22,113 bases of DNA. It comes from Clostridia bacterium (GTDB lineage: Bacteria > Bacillota > Clostridia > TANB77 > CAG-508). The DNA is taken from assembly GCA_900754285.1 (NCBI GenBank), contig CAAECB010000011.1, positions 1 through 22,113 of the forward strand. The letters run 5' to 3'. The position numbers were made by a program, and so were the translations under genes. The notes beneath the pieces were generated by a model. It was not told where the DNA came from, ran no database searches, and saw nothing but the letters and a program-made list of their open reading frames with translations. This document shows, in pieces, positions 14,284 through 22,113 of the stretch. Position 1 is the first letter of the stretch, and every line of letters begins with the position of its first letter.

Positions 14284-14315
14284 AATTAAGCAATAAAATT
14301 TTTCATTGCTTAATT
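14284..14315 (-). terminator. Hairpin 3' of the debranching enzyme gene
   Basis: AATTAAGCAAT (14284-14294) pairs perfectly with ATTGCTTAATT (14305-14315) across a 10-base loop. It lies 24 bases after the debranching enzyme stop and before ruvC. The U-run after the stem is short on the minus strand, so it may be a weak terminator or an mRNA 3'-end stabiliser rather than a full stop. Confidence 0.5.
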
Positions 14316-14338
14316 ACTCTCTTTCTAAAATATGTATT

Positions 14339-16378
14339 TTACATTAAAATCCTTAAAACTTCTGCAACACTCCATGCTTGAGAAAAGGCTCCTTTTGGCT
14401 CATGTGGTTTTGTAGAATCATATATTTCTGCAATACTACCTACACAGCCTCTATTATAAACTTCTTTTTCAAAAGTTGCTAAAACTGATTCTTTAAATTC
14501 TGCTAATTTTACTTCTAATTCCAATTTTTTTGTTTTAGTTTTAGCTGATTTTAACATATTTTTTAAGCTATTGTAATATATTCCTAAAAGCCAAGTCCAT
14601 GTTATTCCTTGATGATAAATCATATCTCTATCATGTGGATTTCCTTTATATACTGGTACATAGCCTTGTTCTCCTTTTGCTAAAGATTGTAGTCCATATG
14701 AGTTTAATAATTTCTTTTCAACTGTTTTTATTATATTTTGGGCCATCTCTGAATTTTGGTCTATTATTGGATATGTTAAACTTAATGCAAATAGTTGATT
14801 TGGTCTTATTTTGCTGTCTCCTAAAACATCATATAAACATTTTCTACGGCCATTATAAAATTTATCTTCAAAAGAATTTTTAGCCATTTGGGCTAATTCA
14901 GCATATTTTTTGGCTTTTGTTTTTTTACCATATTTTTTACATAGATTTTCCATGATTTTTAAGCTATTATACCACATACTATTGATTTCTACTGCTTTGC
15001 CATTACGTGGAGTAACTGCCACTCCATCTACTTTTGCATCCATCCATGTATTTTGTGTATTTTCTGTTCCTGATACTATTAAATGGTCTGTGTCTAAATA
15101 AATATTATTATTGTCTACATCTATTCCCTTGATATAATTTTCTATAATAGTTTCTAGCTTGTCTAATATTTTTTCAACAAATTCATCATCTCCAGTGTAT
15201 TCCAAGTATTTTTGAATTTGTTCAAATAATAATAATGATGCATCTACACTATTATATAATGGTCTATTATCAAATCCTGAATAACCATTTGGCACTAATC
15301 CATATTTTATATCTCTCATCATTGTTTTTAATACTTCTTTTGCCAAATCATATCTTTTTGTTTTTAATAGCAATCCTTCAAATGATATTAAACTATCTCT
15401 TCCCCAGTCTAAAAACCATGGATATCCTGCAATAATTGTATGTAATCTAAATGATGGTCTATATGCGATAAATGTATCTGAGGCAATTACTAAGTCTTTT
15501 ATTACTTGTGTCTTTTTTGATTGCTCTGTATTTAAGTTTTCATCAAAATTTGTTTTATTATCTAATTCTATTTCTGCATTTTTTAAGATTTTTTCAATTC
15601 TCTTTTTTTCACTTAATATTACTTTATTTACATCAAGTTCATCAATATTTTCTTCTAGTGAACATACAAATGAGATTTCTTTTTCTTCATTTGGTTTTAG
15701 GTCTATTTCAAATCTTCCAACTACTACATGATTTTCTTCTGGATAAAATCCTCTTTTTTGTTCTTCTACATAAAACATATGTCTAAAAATATCATTTTGA
15801 TGTGGAATGTATGTGCCTTCTGATACTTTCATGTAAACTGGATTTTGTATCATGTTGTCTATTATTACTTTTACTTTTGTGTTTTTGTTTTCTTGCCTTA
15901 CAGCAAATTCGTGATTTGTACTCATTGAGTGAAAGTCTCTAAAATTCATTAATGGCGCTAATGTTAATTTTGATGGTTGTTTTCCATTTCTTATTTTATA
16001 TAAAATTCCTACTGTATTTTCTCCATATTTCATGCAAATTGTTTTTGTTATTTCTACATCTCCTATTTGATATGTGAATATTGGTAGTTCTTCTTTTTCA
16101 AAACTTGTTTGATATTTGCATCCTTTTGAAATGTAGTCTTGTCCCATATTTGTGTATAATTCATATTTTGTTCCACCTATTTCTATACTTTCATCTACTT
16201 TTGATAATATTAAATATCTTCTTGCTGGTGGTGTTAGTGGTGCTATTAGCAATCCATGATATTTTCTAGTATTTGCTCCTATTATAGTTGAACTTGCAAA
16301 TCCTCCTAATCCATTTGTTATAATCCATTCTTTTTGTATTCCTTCTTCTAAGCTTAAATTTTCCTTAGTATATCTCAT
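14339..16378 (-). CDS. Glycogen debranching enzyme (amylo-alpha-1,6-glucosidase, GH133-type)
   Basis: This family removes alpha-1,6 branch residues from glycogen or related glucans. The 679-residue product has the bacterial/archaeal two-domain form: an N-terminal beta-rich domain (about 1-275, starting with EWIITNGLGGFASSTIIGANTR and KYHGLL) and a C-terminal (alpha/alpha)6-barrel catalytic domain (about 285-679) with GYPWFLDWGRDSL (318-330), a TPRNGKAVEINSMWYNSL stretch and AFSQAWSVAEVLRIL at the end. It lacks the glucanotransferase half of the eukaryotic enzyme. AAAGGA lies about 12 bases before the ATG. It follows yvcK by 51 bases on the same strand. No glycogen synthase or branching enzyme is in the window. 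The substrate could also be an internal maltooligosaccharide. Confidence 0.92.
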   Translation of the reverse strand: MRYTKENLSLEEGIQKEWIITNGLGGFASSTIIGANTRKYHGLLIAPLTPPARRYLILSKVDESIEIGGTKYELYTNMGQDYISKGCKYQTSFEKEELPIFTYQIGDVEITKTICMKYGENTVGILYKIRNGKQPSKLTLAPLMNFRDFHSMSTNHEFAVRQENKNTKVKVIIDNMIQNPVYMKVSEGTYIPHQNDIFRHMFYVEEQKRGFYPEENHVVVGRFEIDLKPNEEKEISFVCSLEENIDELDVNKVILSEKKRIEKILKNAEIELDNKTNFDENLNTEQSKKTQVIKDLVIASDTFIAYRPSFRLHTIIAGYPWFLDWGRDSLISFEGLLLKTKRYDLAKEVLKTMMRDIKYGLVPNGYSGFDNRPLYNSVDASLLLFEQIQKYLEYTGDDEFVEKILDKLETIIENYIKGIDVDNNNIYLDTDHLIVSGTENTQNTWMDAKVDGVAVTPRNGKAVEINSMWYNSLKIMENLCKKYGKKTKAKKYAELAQMAKNSFEDKFYNGRRKCLYDVLGDSKIRPNQLFALSLTYPIIDQNSEMAQNIIKTVEKKLLNSYGLQSLAKGEQGYVPVYKGNPHDRDMIYHQGITWTWLLGIYYNSLKNMLKSAKTKTKKLELEVKLAEFKESVLATFEKEVYNRGCVGSIAEIYDSTKPHEPKGAFSQAWSVAEVLRILM

Positions 16379-16429
16379 TTTTACTTCATTCCTTTCAACT
16401 ACTGACTTTTAGCAATAGTTCCATTTTTT

Positions 16430-18136
16430 CTAATGTTTTCCTGAATGTATGTCACTATTTTCTAGTGTTTGCATCATTTCTTTTCTTAGTTGCTCCATCC
16501 TATTTTGGTTTGATCTTTTATTGTTATTTGCCATTCTCTTTCCTGTATTCATCCTTTTAGCTGTGTTGGCTCTTTTTGCATTTTCTAAATTTCTGTTACT
16601 TCTTTCTTTTCTTATTCTTTCTGCATTTTTCTTTTCTAGTCTTTTTTTCTCTTTTTGTATTCTTTCATCTGCTGTTCTGATTGAATCTATTCTTTCACTA
16701 TATTTATTAGCAAATTTACTTTTTCCTTTTTGATGTTTACTTTTTCTTTCTGGATGTTTGCTTAGTCTTTTTTCTTTTTTCTTCATTTGTTTTTGAATTT
16801 TATGTATACGTTTATCTTCTCTTAATTTATTATTTAACATCATATATTGTGGGTCATTTTGTTTGTCTTGATATTTTAAATCATCACATATTAGCTCGAT
16901 AATTGAAGATGCTACAAGTGTTGGATCATGCCTTATATATCCGTCTGAAATCATTGCTAAATTTCTTTGTAAAAATGTTATTCCTTTTACTTTGTCTATA
17001 TTTTGTTCAACTAGGTCTTGTCCTTCCATATTATATTTTTTTATCATTTCTGGAATGATTTCACCTGTGTCATATATACAATAATCTACAATTCCTTTTC
17101 CACAATGGTCTATTATTGCATTTAAGTGGTCTGATACACTATAGTTGTCTGTTTGTCCTGGTTCTGTCATTATATTACTTATATATACTTTTATTGCTGT
17201 TGATTCTTTTATTGCTTTTGCTACTCCATTTACTAATAAGTTTGGTATAACATTTGTATATAGACTTCCTGGTCCAACAATTATACAGTCTGCATTTTTT
17301 ATTGCTTCTATTACTCCTGGTGCTGGTCTGCAATTTGATGGATTTAAATATATACGGTTTATTTTTGTTATTTTGTCATAAACTACTTCTGGGATTCTTG
17401 ATTTTTCTGTTACTATATATCCATTTGCAAGTTCTGCTGTAATGTTCATTTCATCTAATGTTACAGGTAGTACTTTACCTATAATATTTAATACTTCATT
17501 ACTGTTTATTATTGATTTTGCAAAGTCTTTATTTACTTCTTTCATTGCTAAAAAGTAAATATCTGAAAAAGATAGTCCTCTTAGTTTGCCATACCTAAAA
17601 TTGTAGTTTAATAATTTTGACATCTGATTTTCTTCATTTGCTAGTGCTACCATACTGTCTTTTATATCATCTAATGGCATTGTTCCTAGCTCTCTTCTTG
17701 AGTCTGATACTTGTTCTCCATAACTAGATACTGTAACTATTGCTGTTAAATTATTTGTGTATTTTTTTAGTCCTGAAAGTACTGTATTTAGTCCTGTTCC
17801 TCCACCTATTACAACTATGTTTGGTCCTTGATTATATACTGTTTTATTAAATATTAGTGATTTTACATTTACATTTTTTCTGTTATCCATTCTGTCATCT
17901 GTTGATTCTACTAATACTTCTAATGTTCTTTTATTAAGTCCTACTAATCCTATTATTATTGATAAAAATCCTACTATAAAGACTGCTATTATTTTTCCTA
18001 CTTCTTTAAATGACATTTCTTTTAATACTAGTATTTCTGCTATTCCATAACATGCTAATAAAATTCCTATTATTATTACAAACATCCATCTTTTCATTTT
18101 TGAACTATTTTGAAACCATTTAAAAAATCCTTTCAC
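16430..18136 (-). CDS. yvcK: YvcK/CofD-like protein with membrane anchor and basic tail
   Basis: YvcK (gluconeogenesis factor) binds UDP-sugars in B. subtilis and is needed for growth and cell shape on gluconeogenic carbon. The 568-residue product has two predicted membrane helices (about 17-38 and 48-67), then a CofD-like Rossmann domain starting NIVVIGGGTGLNTVLSGLKKY (GGGTGL at 111-116), with NPSNCRPAPGVIEAIKNADCIIVGPGSLYTNVIPNLLV and YISNIMTEPGQTDNYSVSDHL as family motifs. A Lys/Arg-rich tail (about 435-568) follows. The usual DDGGSSGR-like loop is replaced by VSSYGEQVSDSRR (about 136-148), and the PPGDIRN segment reads MPLDDIKD. The start is uncertain: GTG at 18136 (MKGFFKWF, GGTGAT upstream), GTG at 18145 or TTG at 18148. 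It lies between murB and the debranching enzyme; rapZ and whiA, frequent neighbours, are absent. Confidence 0.9.
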   Translation of the reverse strand: MKGFFKWFQNSSKMKRWMFVIIIGILLACYGIAEILVLKEMSFKEVGKIIAVFIVGFLSIIIGLVGLNKRTLEVLVESTDDRMDNRKNVNVKSLIFNKTVYNQGPNIVVIGGGTGLNTVLSGLKKYTNNLTAIVTVSSYGEQVSDSRRELGTMPLDDIKDSMVALANEENQMSKLLNYNFRYGKLRGLSFSDIYFLAMKEVNKDFAKSIINSNEVLNIIGKVLPVTLDEMNITAELANGYIVTEKSRIPEVVYDKITKINRIYLNPSNCRPAPGVIEAIKNADCIIVGPGSLYTNVIPNLLVNGVAKAIKESTAIKVYISNIMTEPGQTDNYSVSDHLNAIIDHCGKGIVDYCIYDTGEIIPEMIKKYNMEGQDLVEQNIDKVKGITFLQRNLAMISDGYIRHDPTLVASSIIELICDDLKYQDKQNDPQYMMLNNKLREDKRIHKIQKQMKKKEKRLSKHPERKSKHQKGKSKFANKYSERIDSIRTADERIQKEKKRLEKKNAERIRKERSNRNLENAKRANTAKRMNTGKRMANNNKRSNQNRMEQLRKEMMQTLENSDIHSGKH

Positions 18137-18175
18137 TACTATCACCAATTCCTTTTTATTTTTACATTTCTACCT

Positions 18176-18207
18176 GCTTTTGAAAAATTTTAAATTTTGG
18201 CAAGGCA
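18176..18207. repeat. Single-arm copy of the palindromic intercistronic repeat
   Basis: An 18-base stretch, TTAAATTTTGGCAAGGCA (18190-18207), is identical to 13632-13649 in the left arm of the 126-bp palindrome. Weaker similarity extends to the left. It lies in the 91-base gap between murB and yvcK, again between co-directional genes, and no right arm is present. Confidence 0.7.
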
Positions 18208-18227
18208 CATTTTATTTAAAAATCTCT

Positions 18228-19145
18228 TTATTCTCCTAAAACTTGAACCTCTAATTCGATTCTTTTTCCAAATTTGTCGTATACTGTATCTTTAACATAT
18301 TTTATTAAATCAAATATATCTTTAGCTGTTGCATCTCCTTTATTAACTATAAATCCAGCATGTTTTTCTGAAACTTGTGCTCCTCCTATTTGATAACCTT
18401 TTAATCCTGCCTCATCTATTAGTTTTGCTGTTATAAAATCTTCTCCTCTTTTAAAAGTACTACCTGCACTTGCATATTCTAAAGGTTGTTTTTCTCTTCT
18501 AGAATTTGCATACTCATTCATCTTATCTTTAATTGATTGGCTATCTCCTTTTTTTAATTTTAGTCTTACTTCTAATACAATTAAATTTTCTTTTGCAATT
18601 ATACTATTTCTGTATTTGAATTCTAGTTCTTCATTTTTTAGTATTTCTGTTTTTCCTTCTTTTGTTAACACTTTTGCATCTATTACTATGTCTTTCATCT
18701 CTTTGCCATATGCTCCTGCATTCATTCTAATTGCTCCACCTATTGTTCCTGGTATTCCTCCTAATTCTTCAAATCCTGTTATGTTTCTTTTTTGGAATTC
18801 ATATGCCAGTTGCGCTACTCTGTTTCCTGCTCCTACTGTTATTATTTCTTCTTTTTTTTCTTCTTTTATTTTGAATTTTTGGATATCTATTTTTGCTACT
18901 ATTCCTTTTATTCCTTTGTCTGTAACTAATATATTACTTCCATTTCCTATAATTGTAATAGGGGTTTGGGTTTCTTTTGCAAATTTGCATATTTCTTCTA
19001 GCTCTTCTTCTTTTTTTATTGTTATTAATGCTTCTGCATTTCCTCCTACTTTAAATGTTGTGTGCTTTTTCATTGGTTCATTGTATTTTATTTGTTTTTC
19101 TTCTATGTTAAGGTTTGCTTTTTTTATTTTTTGTTCTAATTCCAA
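18228..19145 (-). CDS. murB: UDP-N-acetylenolpyruvoylglucosamine reductase
   Basis: MurB is the FAD-dependent enzyme that reduces UDP-GlcNAc-enolpyruvate to UDP-MurNAc, the second committed step of peptidoglycan synthesis. The 305-residue product is of the short (type II, Gram-positive) form. FAD-binding motifs are IGNGSNILV (66-74) and GGIPGTIGGAIRMNAGAYG (129-147). The catalytic residues are Arg179 (YRNS), Ser229 (SAGSTFKRG) and Glu299 (LEVQ). The start is a TTG at 19145 with AAAGGTG 6 bases upstream; the next ATG (Met25) would cut off the N-terminal helix. It heads the murB-yvcK-debranching-ruvC run. A TATAAT at 19171-19176 could be its -10, but no good -35 goes with it. Confidence 0.96.
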   Translation of the reverse strand: MELEQKIKKANLNIEEKQIKYNEPMKKHTTFKVGGNAEALITIKKEEELEEICKFAKETQTPITIIGNGSNILVTDKGIKGIVAKIDIQKFKIKEEKKEEIITVGAGNRVAQLAYEFQKRNITGFEELGGIPGTIGGAIRMNAGAYGKEMKDIVIDAKVLTKEGKTEILKNEELEFKYRNSIIAKENLIVLEVRLKLKKGDSQSIKDKMNEYANSRREKQPLEYASAGSTFKRGEDFITAKLIDEAGLKGYQIGGAQVSEKHAGFIVNKGDATAKDIFDLIKYVKDTVYDKFGKRIELEVQVLGE

Positions 19146-19250
19146 CTTGACACCTTTCCTTTCTTACGCCATTATATTCATATTGATTTTTTTAATAACT
19201 TTTTTCTGCTTTATAATATATCATTTTTTTGCTAAAAAGTCTATATATAG

Positions 19251-19286
19251 AAAAAATAAAAAGGATTAATCTCCTTTTTATTTTTT
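19251..19286 (-). terminator. Intrinsic terminator of the cps module, usable in both directions
   Basis: The arms 19251-19265 and 19272-19286 form a perfect 15-bp stem (AAAAAATAAAAAGGA with TCCTTTTTATTTTTT) around a 6-base loop. The U-rich second arm serves as the U-tract on either strand. It begins 6 bases after the end of cpsB and separates the capsule genes from murB. Confidence 0.85.
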
Positions 19287-19292
19287 TGTTGT

Positions 19293-20066
19293 TTATTTTA
19301 AAATCAATTTTTCCTTTAAAGATAATTTTATATGACTAGGTTCGTCAATATCAATCCTTTTGTTGTTCAAAACCTTTTGCTCATTTAAAGTAGTAATTTC
19401 ATTAAGCTTTTCATTTCCTATAATTTCAGCTATTTGTGGCAAAATTTCTGGAATTTTTTTATAAATAGTATTTTGTTTATGAACATCTGAGCCCATAAAA
19501 TGAACCATGTTATTTTCATAAAACTTTTTAACAATTATTTGGGCTTTTTTACCATACTGACCAATTATGCTTCCATAATTGCATTGCATTAATACTCCTT
19601 TTTGAATTAAATCATATATTAATTCTGGATTTTTTTGTACAAATGAATATCTTTCTGGATGTGCTAATACTGGTATCAATTTATATTCTAATAATTCATA
19701 AATAACATTATATAAGTCAAATGGTTGTGCATTAAGTGACATTTCAAAAAGTAAATAATTTGTATTATTTATTGTTGTTGCTTTTCCTTCTTCTAATAGA
19801 TTAATTATATTATCAGAAAAATAAATTTCATTTCCTAAGTATAATTCTATATTTTCATTCTTGTCTTTCAAGGTTTTATTTAATGAATCTATCCAGGCTT
19901 TTCTGTCTGTTACATCTACTTCATAATAATTTTCTATATAATGTGATGTTGATATTATTTTTTTAAATCCTGCTTCTTTTGCTTCTTTTATTAAATTAAA
20001 AGTTTCTTCTATACTTTTTGAACCATCATCAATGTTTGGTAAAATATGTGTATGAAAATCTATCAT
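19293..20066 (-). CDS. cpsB: PHP-family tyrosine-protein phosphatase CpsB/YwqE
   Basis: These manganese-dependent phosphatases remove phosphate from the C-terminal tyrosines of the partner BY-kinase and so control capsule or exopolysaccharide chain synthesis. The 257-residue product carries the PHP metal sites: MIDFHTHILPNIDDGS with His5 and His7, His42 (STSHY), Glu80 (LGNEI), His136 (AHPERY), and Asp194 and His196 (GSDVHK). I chose the ATG at 20066 because MIDFHTH is the family start; the ATG at 20078 lies directly against AAAGGA, with no spacer. It follows cpsD by 42 bases. Confidence 0.94.
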   Translation of the reverse strand: MIDFHTHILPNIDDGSKSIEETFNLIKEAKEAGFKKIISTSHYIENYYEVDVTDRKAWIDSLNKTLKDKNENIELYLGNEIYFSDNIINLLEEGKATTINNTNYLLFEMSLNAQPFDLYNVIYELLEYKLIPVLAHPERYSFVQKNPELIYDLIQKGVLMQCNYGSIIGQYGKKAQIIVKKFYENNMVHFMGSDVHKQNTIYKKIPEILPQIAEIIGNEKLNEITTLNEQKVLNNKRIDIDEPSHIKLSLKEKLILK

Positions 20067-20108
20067 TATAATGTTCATTCCTTTCTAGCTTTGCTTACAC
20101 ATTACTTT

Positions 20109-21137
20109 TTAATTCAAGTCTTTTTTCTCGTTTTTTAAATAATCTTTTATTTGGTCTAAAATATTATTTGTTTTTTCCAAATATCTTTCATTTGTATCTT
20201 CTTGTGTTTCATTAGTTTGGTTATAATCTGTGATATTTTGTTGCATGTTAGAAGTTTCATTTGTAGAAATTGCTTGATTTCCGCTATTTTGTTTCTCATT
20301 GTTTTCTGTATCGTTCATATTATTGTTTTCTATTGCATCTTTATTTAAAATTTGCATTATTTTTTCTTTGTTTATATCTTCTTGTTTTTTTATATCTAGG
20401 TGCTTGCTCTTTGCTTTTTTATTATCTGTAGGAAATTTTTCTTGTCCATAATAATAATATTTTTCTTCATATTTTTTGTTTGAAATTGGAATTCTATTTA
20501 GTATAACTCCTGCTAAGTTTCCACCAACATTTTGTATGTTTTTCAATACTCTTTCTAATGCTTCTTTTTTTGTTACTTTATGTGCTGTAACTACAACTGT
20601 TGAATCAACTATTCTTGATAAAATAACTGAATCTGTTACTAGTTCACATGGTGTTCCATCAATTATTATTATATCACATAATTTTTTTAATTCATCAAGT
20701 AATGTTATCATTTGAGTTGATACAAGTAATTCTGATGGGTTTGGTGGTATATTTCCAGATGAAATTACATATAAGTTTTCTACTTCTGTTTCTTGTATAT
20801 ATTCACCTATTATATTTGCTTTGTCTTCGTTTTCATTTTCTGTTACTCTTGATAAAAGGTTAGATAATCCTGGTGTTGGTGATACTCCAAATATTGCATA
20901 TTGTCTACCTTTTCTCATATCTGCATCAATTAAAACAACTTTTTTCCCAGCTTGAGCAAATGTTACTGCTAAATTTGATGTTACCCAACTTTTTCCTTCT
21001 CCTGGAAATGTTGATGTTACTAGTATTGTTTTCATTTTTTTATTTGCATTCATAAATTGGATGTTTGTTCTTAATGTCCTAAATACTTCTGAAATTGGAG
21101 ATTTTGGGTCTTTATGTGCTATTACTTCTTTTCTCAT
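20109..21137 (-). CDS. cpsD: Bacterial tyrosine kinase CpsD/YwqD with long C-terminal tail
   Basis: BY-kinases are cytosolic P-loop enzymes activated by a CpsC-type membrane partner; they autophosphorylate a C-terminal tyrosine cluster and steer polysaccharide polymerisation or export. The 342-residue product has Walker A FPGEGKSW (44-51), Walker A' VVLIDADMR (67-75) and Walker B IIIIDGTP (156-163). The EVFRTLRTN segment (17-25) is the oligomerisation motif. The tyrosine cluster KYEEKYYYYG (Tyr223, 227-230) lies right after the kinase core, not at the end. A further 110 residues follow, low-complexity and rich in Asn, Gln, Glu and Lys. The ATG overlaps the cpsC stop by one base (TAATG), as expected for a translationally coupled kinase-activator pair. 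Confidence 0.94.
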   Translation of the reverse strand: MRKEVIAHKDPKSPISEVFRTLRTNIQFMNANKKMKTILVTSTFPGEGKSWVTSNLAVTFAQAGKKVVLIDADMRKGRQYAIFGVSPTPGLSNLLSRVTENENEDKANIIGEYIQETEVENLYVISSGNIPPNPSELLVSTQMITLLDELKKLCDIIIIDGTPCELVTDSVILSRIVDSTVVVTAHKVTKKEALERVLKNIQNVGGNLAGVILNRIPISNKKYEEKYYYYGQEKFPTDNKKAKSKHLDIKKQEDINKEKIMQILNKDAIENNNMNDTENNEKQNSGNQAISTNETSNMQQNITDYNQTNETQEDTNERYLEKTNNILDQIKDYLKNEKKDLN

Positions 21138-21847
21138 TATTTTTTCCCTCCTTTTTCACTTTCAAAACTTTCCATTAATGGAATTGCAGCTATAACTGGT
21201 ATTCCATAATCTTTTTCTATTTCTTCTGCACTTTTTACTGTTGTGTCTAACATATTTGCTACTAATACATATGCTATTGAAATTACAATTCCAACAAATG
21301 CAAATATAATTACGTTTTTACTAATATTTATATTTGATGGATTTTCTGCTATTTCTGCTTCATCTACTACATGTATATTATTTATATTGTATATTTCATT
21401 TACTTCTTCTGAAAACACTTTTGCTATTTCATTTGCTATTTGTGCTGAATATTCTGGATTTTTATTTGATACTGTGATTTCTATTAATTCTGTGTCTTTT
21501 ACTGAACTTACCGTTATATTTTTTCTTAGCTCTTCCTCTTCTACATCAATATTTAAGTTTGCTATAACTTGTCTTAAAACCTTTTTGCTTTTTACTAATT
21601 CACTATATGTAGATACTAATTTTGAGTTTAATGTTACATCTGTCGCTGTTATTGAGTTTGTAGCATCTTGTGTGTTTTCACTTCCTGATGTTGCTAATAC
21701 TAGTGTTGTTGATGATGTGTACATTGGTGTTATAAATCCTATTGTATATATTGCTCCAATTATTGCAAATAAAATTACAAGTAGTATTATTTGTATTTTT
21801 TTGTTCCAAAAAATCATAAATAGTTCTTTTAAATCGATATCTTCCAT
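21137..21847 (-). CDS. cpsC: Polysaccharide co-polymerase / kinase activator (Wzz, CpsC-like)
   Basis: CpsC-type proteins are membrane adaptors that set polysaccharide chain length and activate the CpsD kinase with a cytoplasmic C-terminus. The 236-residue product begins MEDIDLKELFMIFWNKK (Wzz start), has TM1 at about 18-38 and TM2 at about 178-198, and an outside domain with a helical region between. After TM2 is a juxtamembrane DTTVKSAEEIEKDYGIPVIAAIP, a conserved segment in these activators. The ATG at 21847 has only a distant G-rich SD (AAGGGG, about 14 bases upstream). It is the first gene of the cps module in the window; the promoter and direct repeats upstream suggest regulation. Confidence 0.93.
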   Translation of the reverse strand: MEDIDLKELFMIFWNKKIQIILLVILFAIIGAIYTIGFITPMYTSSTTLVLATSGSENTQDATNSITATDVTLNSKLVSTYSELVKSKKVLRQVIANLNIDVEEEELRKNITVSSVKDTELIEITVSNKNPEYSAQIANEIAKVFSEEVNEIYNINNIHVVDEAEIAENPSNINISKNVIIFAFVGIVISIAYVLVANMLDTTVKSAEEIEKDYGIPVIAAIPLMESFESEKGGKK

Positions 21848-21941
21848 TTTTTATCAAAACCCCTTTTTTATATATACTGCTTTATCAAAATATATTATAA
21901 AAACTTTCAAAATCTTTTCCGTAATATAATAAAGCACTTCT

Positions 21942-21970
21942 ATTTTATCATCTACATCATGTTTTGTAAA
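21942..21970 (-). promoter_or_regulatory. Predicted extended -10 promoter of the cpsC-cpsD-cpsB module
   Basis: On the minus strand the -35 is TTTACA (21965-21970), the spacer 17 bases and the -10 TAAAAT (21942-21947), preceded by TGA in the extended -10 position. Transcription would start near 21935, giving a leader of about 88 nt. The direct repeats at 22002-22042 lie upstream of it. Confidence 0.6.
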
Positions 21971-22001
21971 ATGTTTTCGTATATTTTTTTATTATTTTTC
22001 T

Positions 22002-22042
22002 ATTACATTTTAGTTACAAATTTATTACATTGTAGTGTTACA
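22002..22042 (+). promoter_or_regulatory. Four [A/G]TTACA direct repeats at helical spacing
   Basis: The plus strand reads ATTACA (22002-22007), GTTACA (22013-22018), ATTACA (22024-22029) and GTTACA (22037-22042), with start-to-start distances of 11, 11 and 13 bases. They lie about 30-70 bases upstream of the cps -35. An 11-bp-spaced direct repeat is typical of OmpR/PhoB-family response regulators, and B. subtilis PhoP boxes (TT-N-ACA repeats) are similar. The regulator is not in the window. Confidence 0.45.
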
Positions 22043-22113
22043 ATTGATGTGAAACAAAAATAATATAGAAAAAAAGTGATTCAAGTAGTATAATTGAATT
22101 GTCTAAAAACAAA

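Noticed and set aside
18616..19269. 217-codon plus-strand ORF opposite murB
   Set aside because: It is a Ser/Phe/Ile-rich mirror of an AT-rich minus-strand gene with clear MurB motifs. The same applies to the 228-codon plus-strand ORF at 21243-21929 opposite cpsC.

Overview
The window is AT-rich and comes from a low-GC Gram-positive bacterium, most likely an endospore-forming, uncultured-type member of the Clostridia. The support is a SleB-type spore cortex-lytic enzyme, Obg, YvcK, a CpsB/C/D-type capsule regulator set, SD motifs close to AAAGGAGG, TTG/GTG starts, and a pilin-like N-terminus of a kind common in gut Clostridia. The lineage is an inference. Nearly all genes lie on the minus strand; one gene (PhoH-like) lies on the plus strand.

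Layout, in minus-strand transcription order (high to low coordinates): (i) 21137-22042: a BY-kinase exopolysaccharide module, cpsC-cpsD-cpsB, with a good promoter, four upstream direct repeats and a strong terminator at 19251-19286. (ii) 13742-19145: murB, a membrane-anchored divergent YvcK, a glycogen debranching enzyme and ruvC. (iii) 12537-13562: holA (DNA polymerase III delta). (iv) 9682-12338: sleB, then a 102-aa unknown gene behind its own promoter and a multi-hairpin leader, then a beta-CASP metallo-beta-lactamase nuclease. (v) 8069-9571: a plus-strand PIN-PhoH ATPase, convergent with the nuclease and divergent from pth. (vi) 643-7765: a translation and RNA housekeeping run, pth-rng-rimO-unknown-trpS-obgE. 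(vii) 1-642: the start of a prepilin-like gene and a 463-base non-coding gap.

The most unusual material is non-coding. A 126-bp imperfect palindrome lies between ruvC and holA, and single-arm copies of it occur at three other places, each at or beside the junction between co-directional genes. A 34-bp perfect inverted repeat separates the divergent pth and PhoH-like genes and touches the PhoH promoter. The ruvC Shine-Dalgarno is 25 bases from its ATG, with a perfect 7-bp hairpin filling the gap. The leader of the 102-aa gene can form mutually exclusive hairpins. At the left end, a plus-strand promoter and a hairpin/T-tract bracket an ORF-poor interval that could be a small RNA.

Several proteins depart from their families: RNase E/G ends just before the zinc-link cysteines, the PIN domain lacks its DTN motif, YvcK lacks the usual DDGGSSGR-like loop, the prepilin lacks Glu5, and TrpRS has a cysteine set resembling the Fe-S-binding class. 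I do not see a phage, insertion-sequence transposase, CRISPR array, tRNA or rRNA. I found no complete new defence or mobile system; the strongest candidates for something undescribed are the palindromic repeat family, the ruvC translation start and the 102-aa gene with its leader.
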